Part shown: positions 63,945-64,000 of the stretch, piece after piece
How the letters are laid out: every line of letters starts with the position of its first letter
Numbering within the stretch: position 1 is the stretch's first letter
Made by a program: the position numbers and the translations under genes
NCBI RefSeq assembly: GCF_000025185.1
Contig: NC_013720.1
Location: forward strand, 4,774,001-4,838,000
From: Pirellula staleyi DSM 6068
GTDB taxonomy: Bacteria > Planctomycetota > Planctomycetia > Pirellulales > Pirellulaceae
Length of the DNA: 64,000 nucleotides
Direction of reading: 5' to 3'
Notes under the pieces: generated by a model
What the model saw: the letters and a program-made list of their open reading frames with translations, nothing else
Databases searched by the model: none
What the model was told of the DNA's origin: nothing

Positions 63945-64000
63945 AAATGCGGATTAAGCGTCAATCACTAAGGTTCGCCCCGCAGCTTGGGTTGCATTGT

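Overview
The window looks like the chromosome of a planctomycete, most likely of the Pirellula/Blastopirellula group. The reasons are the family content: a very large secreted dehydrogenase with HEAT repeats and a C-terminal heme-c site, secreted sulfatases, a DUF3500 protein, a dockerin-bearing Rhs giant and a PilM/PilN-type secretion operon. Many short, mostly single-gene transcription units lie on both strands, and GTG starts are used. This is inferred from protein families alone; no rRNA, tRNA or CRISPR array was seen.

Layout. 1-8.5 kb: a DUF3500 protein (cut by the window edge), an LRR lipoprotein, a PP-loop/NFACT-R-like protein, RNase III, a D-2-hydroxyacid dehydrogenase, a secreted protein of unknown function, a BON-domain protein and a lipoprotein. 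8.6-23.5 kb: a type II secretion / type IV pilus-like system, all on the minus strand. Reading from its ATPase it runs gspE, gspF, gspG, gspH, gspI, gspJ, gspK, a PilM-PilN fusion, a PilO-Ig-PilP fusion and a large secretin. No prepilin peptidase is present. 23.8-42.9 kb: housekeeping and metabolic genes. These are an LTXXQ-like periplasmic protein, an ArnT-like glycosyltransferase, the giant dehydrogenase, a His-rich lipoprotein, an intact sulfatase, an HDOD protein, a winged-helix/AAA ATPase, a three-subunit molybdenum hydroxylase with an adjacent MoaD-like protein, dCTP deaminase, endonuclease III and a DUF309 protein. 43.0-45.6 kb: a BlaI-like repressor and an M56 metalloprotease sensor behind a promoter carrying two BlaI-type operators.

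45.6-58.8 kb is an accessory island. A sulfatase gene is broken by an IS66 element, whose last gene lies 2 bp from a toxin/immunity remnant. Next come a GYF-domain membrane protein, a displaced copy of part of an Rhs gene joined to the end of an IS5-like transposase, a DUF1963-like protein (candidate immunity protein), and a 2183-residue Rhs protein. That protein has a polyserine head, two Cys clusters, a dockerin region in mid-protein and an unrecognised C-terminal domain. The arrangement of one full Rhs gene followed on the same strand by displaced core and tip fragments with small partner genes is the hallmark of a polymorphic toxin locus that exchanges its toxic tips.

59.1-63.4 kb holds three tandem glycosyltransferase genes, two of them two-domain fusions. 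The window ends in the C-terminal part of a metallo-beta-lactamase/beta-CASP-like protein that seems truncated.

The strongest candidates for something new are the Rhs/toxin island and the fused inner-membrane platform of the secretion operon. All family calls were made by eye from motifs and none was checked by database search.
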